Assembly: GCA_039918235.1 (NCBI GenBank)
Contig: JBDSHZ010000002.1
Span: 8,736 to 72,735, forward strand
Length of the DNA: 64,000 nucleotides
Direction of reading: 5' to 3'
DNA from: Pseudopedobacter sp039918235
Lineage (GTDB): Bacteria > Bacteroidota > Bacteroidia > Sphingobacteriales > Sphingobacteriaceae
In this document: positions 61,802-64,000 of the stretch, one piece after another
How positions within the stretch are numbered: the first letter of the stretch is position 1
Layout of the letters: each line of letters starts with the position of its first letter
Notes under the pieces: generated by a model
Seen by the model: only the letters and a program-made list of their open reading frames with translations
The model's database searches: none
What the model was told of the DNA's origin: nothing
Position numbers and translations under genes: made by a program

Positions 61802-62584
61802 TTACTTTTTTAGTTTCTTAACCTTGTCAAGAAATTCTGAAATTCTTCTTCTTGAAACTTGGATCACAATATCGTTTATCAACTTTACATGTAAACCATT
61901 ATTGTTTTTGTACTCTTTAAGGTAATCTGTGTTAATAATGTGTGATTTATGCACACGGATAAAATTGTTGGCTGTTAATATTTCCTCATAATCCTTCAAA
62001 GGTTTAGAAGCTATCACTCTTTCTCCATTGATAAGATGAAAAATACAGTAATTGCTGTCGGCCTCTAAGTAGATGATCTCACTCAAATTAAAAATCTTAA
62101 ATCCAGTTGAATTGGGAATGGTTATTTTTTTAATTTCTCTTTCTTTGGTATCCAGATTTACTGTTAAGGTATCTAAGGTTTTAGAATATTCGTTATATTT
62201 TTGATTGAGATTAAACAGGTTATGAATATTGATTGCTTTTTCTACCGCTTTCTGAAGTTCGGCAATGTCAATTGGTTTCAATAGATAGTCAACGGCGCTA
62301 GCTTTAATTGCTTTTAAAGCATATTGATCATGAGCAGTAGTGAAAATGACCAAGATTTGCTTTTCCTGTAACAATGGTAAAAGCGCAAAGCCATTTTCAT
62401 TAGGCATGGCGATGTCTAAAAAAACCAAATCAATCTCATTGGAATTGATGATATTCCTAGCTTCCTGTACTGATTTGCAAATTGCCTTCACTTTGATGTG
62501 TGGGCAATTGTCTTGAACTAAGAAGAATAACGATGAACGACCGTATTCCTCGTCATCTACAATAATGCTATTAAAGTCTTTCAT
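61802..62584 (-). CDS. LytTR-family response regulator
   Basis: From the ATG at 62584 the protein has 260 residues. A receiver domain (SIIVDDEEYGRSSLFFLVQD) carries the phosphoryl-acceptor Asp57 in LVFLDIAMPNENG and the conserved Thr and Lys in VIFTTAHDQYALKAI and VDYLLKPID. The LytTR DNA-binding domain lies at about 158-258 (IIYLEADSNYCIFHLINGER, FIRVHKSHIINTDYLKEY). The histidine kinase gene follows 5 bases after its stop, so the pair is one operon. The TTG at 62605 is less likely than the ATG. Confidence 0.93.
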   Translation of the reverse strand: MKDFNSIIVDDEEYGRSSLFFLVQDNCPHIKVKAICKSVQEARNIINSNEIDLVFLDIAMPNENGFALLPLLQEKQILVIFTTAHDQYALKAIKASAVDYLLKPIDIAELQKAVEKAINIHNLFNLNQKYNEYSKTLDTLTVNLDTKEREIKKITIPNSTGFKIFNLSEIIYLEADSNYCIFHLINGERVIASKPLKDYEEILTANNFIRVHKSHIINTDYLKEYKNNNGLHVKLINDIVIQVSRRRISEFLDKVKKLKK

Positions 62585-62633
62585 GATAAAGTATAATTTT
62601 ATCAAAAAAAAACTTTAAAAAGAAATTTTAAGG

Positions 62634-63758
62634 CTAATAGTTAATTTCTTGTTGCTCCAGTTCTTTTACGTCTGTTCTCCATTGGTAAAGTTGATTCCTC
62701 AATTGTGGTTCAAAACCAGCATCCTTAATGGATTCCTGAATACCGTTTGAGGTGAAGCGATGAGGCGCACCGGCAGCGCTTACCACATTTTCTTCAATCA
62801 TGATAGAACCGAAATCATTTGCCCCTGCATGCAGGCATATCTGCGCAACTTGCTTTCCTACCGTTAACCAAGACGCTTGAATGTTTTTAACATTTGGAAG
62901 CATAATTCTGCTTAAGGCAATCATTCTGATGTATTCATCACCCGTTACGTCATTGGTAATGCCGCGTAGTCTTTTAAGCAAAGTTCCATCATCCTGAAAA
63001 GGCCAGGGGATAAAAGCGACAAATCCATGATTTCCTTCAGGTTTTTCACTTTGTACTTCACGTATCCAAATCAGGTGTTCAAAACGCTCTTCTAAGGTTT
63101 CAATATGTCCAAACATCATGGTAGCAGATGTTGGGATATTCAGCTTGTGCGCTGCCCTCATTACATCCAACCATTCCTGGCCGCCACACTTTCCTTTAGA
63201 AATCAATCTTCTCACACGGTCATTCAAGATTTCTGCACCAGCGCCCGGTAAAGAGTCTAATCCTGCTTCCTGTAATTCTTTCAGCACATCATAATGGCTC
63301 ATGCCTTCCAGTTTTGCCACGTGGGCAATCTCTGGCGGACCTAATGAGTGTAATTTTATTTCTGGGTATAATTCTTTGAGCTGTCTAAATAAATCAGCGT
63401 AAAATTTCAATCCTAAATCAGGGTGATGCCCGCCCTGCAAAAGCAACTGATCTCCACCCAATTTAATGGTTTCCTCAATTTTTTGTTTGTAGGTTTCTAT
63501 ATCGGTCACATAGCTTTCCTCATGGCCCGGGCGACGGAAAAAGTTGCAGAATTTACAATTTGCAATGCAAACATTGGTGGTATTTACATTTCTATCTATT
63601 TGCCAAGTCACCTTACCGTGAGGGACTTGTTTTTTCCTTAATTCGTTGGCCACATACATCAGCTCCGGAGTAGAAGCATGATGGTATAAATGCAAACCTT
63701 CTTCTAATGTTAAAAACTCAAAGTTTTGAGCCCTGTTTAATATTTCAGGAATATTCAT
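62634..63758 (-). CDS. mqnC: Cyclic dehypoxanthinyl futalosine synthase
   Basis: Starting at the ATG at 63758 the protein has 374 residues. It has the radical SAM triad Cys64, Cys68 and Cys71 in NVCIANCKFCNFF, LGGDQLLLQGGHHPDLGL near residue 97, and GANDFGSIMIEENVVSAAG near residue 318, all of which fit MqnC more closely than MqnE. It catalyses the cyclisation step of menaquinone synthesis by the futalosine route. The TTG at 63845 would add 29 residues that read poorly. A TATTTTTG box lies only four bases before the ATG. Confidence 0.92.
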   Translation of the reverse strand: MNIPEILNRAQNFEFLTLEEGLHLYHHASTPELMYVANELRKKQVPHGKVTWQIDRNVNTTNVCIANCKFCNFFRRPGHEESYVTDIETYKQKIEETIKLGGDQLLLQGGHHPDLGLKFYADLFRQLKELYPEIKLHSLGPPEIAHVAKLEGMSHYDVLKELQEAGLDSLPGAGAEILNDRVRRLISKGKCGGQEWLDVMRAAHKLNIPTSATMMFGHIETLEERFEHLIWIREVQSEKPEGNHGFVAFIPWPFQDDGTLLKRLRGITNDVTGDEYIRMIALSRIMLPNVKNIQASWLTVGKQVAQICLHAGANDFGSIMIEENVVSAAGAPHRFTSNGIQESIKDAGFEPQLRNQLYQWRTDVKELEQQEINY

Positions 63759-63762
63759 ACTA

Positions 63763-63770
63763 CAAAAATA
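63763..63770 (-). promoter_or_regulatory. -7 box of mqnC next to its ATG
   Basis: On the minus strand TATTTTTG is followed by TAGT and then the mqnC ATG. If this is the promoter, the mRNA would be leaderless or nearly so, as for argS. Confidence 0.45.
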
Positions 63771-63926
63771 CAGCTTAAAGCTTAATTGTTTTAGTTTTAA
63801 AAGAAAGATATGTTTTTTGACTTTTGAAAAGCAAAGCCCTTGCATTTAACAAAGTTTGTTCCTACTTTCCGTTTATATGAACACGTGGCCTTACGATCGA
63901 TGCCTGTATCGACTTCAATAGGTTTA

Positions 63927-64000
63927 TTAAACTTCTTCATTTTCTTCTATTTGAGGCATTTGAAATGATTTATCAAATGGAACAATTTTTCTTCTCATTT
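63927..64000 (-). CDS. C-terminal fragment of an unidentified protein (partial)
   Basis: The minus strand is open from the window edge to a TAA at 63927-63929 and reads RRKIVPFDKSFQMPQIEENE and V at the end. This may be the C-terminus of a gene that lies outside the window, or a short frame starting at the ATG near 63998. Only about 24 codons are visible, so no family can be given. Confidence 0.3.
   Translation of the reverse strand, partial: MRRKIVPFDKSFQMPQIEENEEV

Noticed and set aside
63786..63944. Frame of 46 codons on the minus strand starting MKKFNKPIEVDTG
   Set aside because: It overlaps the partial gene at 63927-64000 in another frame and the mqnC promoter region, and it has no family-like pattern.

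Overview
The window is chromosomal DNA from a member of the Bacteroidota, most likely a Sphingobacteriaceae relative such as Pedobacter. This rests on gldF/gldG/gldA gliding-motility genes, a SusC/Oar-like TonB-dependent receptor, a two-component regulator-propeller kinase paired with a LytTR regulator, HU-CCDC81/SPOR and DUF4397 proteins, a bacteroidete-type arginine decarboxylase, and promoters of the TTTG / TAnnTTTG type instead of sigma70 boxes. Base composition is AT-rich and Shine-Dalgarno sequences are weak. No phage, integrase, transposase, rRNA or CRISPR array was found.

Layout. 0-5 kb: a truncated alpha/beta hydrolase, a small membrane protein, a toxin-antitoxin pair and a K+-type membrane pyrophosphatase with an odd Met/Cys/His-rich tail. 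5-10 kb: an APC transporter, a HAD phosphatase, and aguB-aguA (agmatine to putrescine) with a four-helix-bundle gene wedged between them, flanked by inverted repeats. 10-23 kb: an MscS channel, folC, a second toxin-antitoxin pair, then one long minus-strand block (giant TPR protein, outer-membrane barrel, HU-CCDC81/SPOR protein, ExbB, ExbD, TonB-like) that looks like an envelope energy-transduction module, followed by pyrR-pyrB. 23-29 kb: a small conserved-looking ORF with an unclear start, a GDPD phosphodiesterase, a TonB-dependent receptor broken by an in-frame TAG, and a CE1-type esterase. 29.1-31.0 kb is a gene-free mosaic of degenerate repeats.

31-36.8 kb: a DUF4397 lipoprotein, dnaN, and gldG, gldF and gldA, interrupted by a small membrane gene and a palindromic CACGCAAAG repeat array. 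36.8-43.5 kb is arginine-centred: arginine decarboxylase (speA), CtlX-type hydrolase, arginine deiminase-like protein and argS. With aguA and aguB the window encodes the whole arginine-agmatine-N-carbamoylputrescine-putrescine route. 43.5-48 kb: hydroxyacyl-CoA dehydrogenase, polyprenyl synthase and RNase R. 48.1-48.4 kb: tRNA-Arg(UCU) with its own terminator and a tRNA-like pseudogene duplicating its 3' end. 48.4-56.7 kb: a 56-residue membrane protein, an AraC regulator, a DEAD-box helicase, a thioesterase, a candidate short RNA, ubiX, mtaB and a tight lgt-gtrA-IMPase-haem protein operon. 56.7-64 kb: a GNAT-like protein, an acidic small protein, scpB, a hybrid-like propeller kinase with its LytTR regulator, mqnC (futalosine menaquinone pathway) and the end of another gene.

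The most interesting non-genic signals are the family of ATGGTCCATGG-type repeats that bracket the four-helix-bundle gene and recur alone at three other intergenic sites, the candidate RNA before ubiX, the tRNA 3'-end duplication and the 29-31 kb repeat mosaic. All function calls come from reading motifs by eye; no database search was run.
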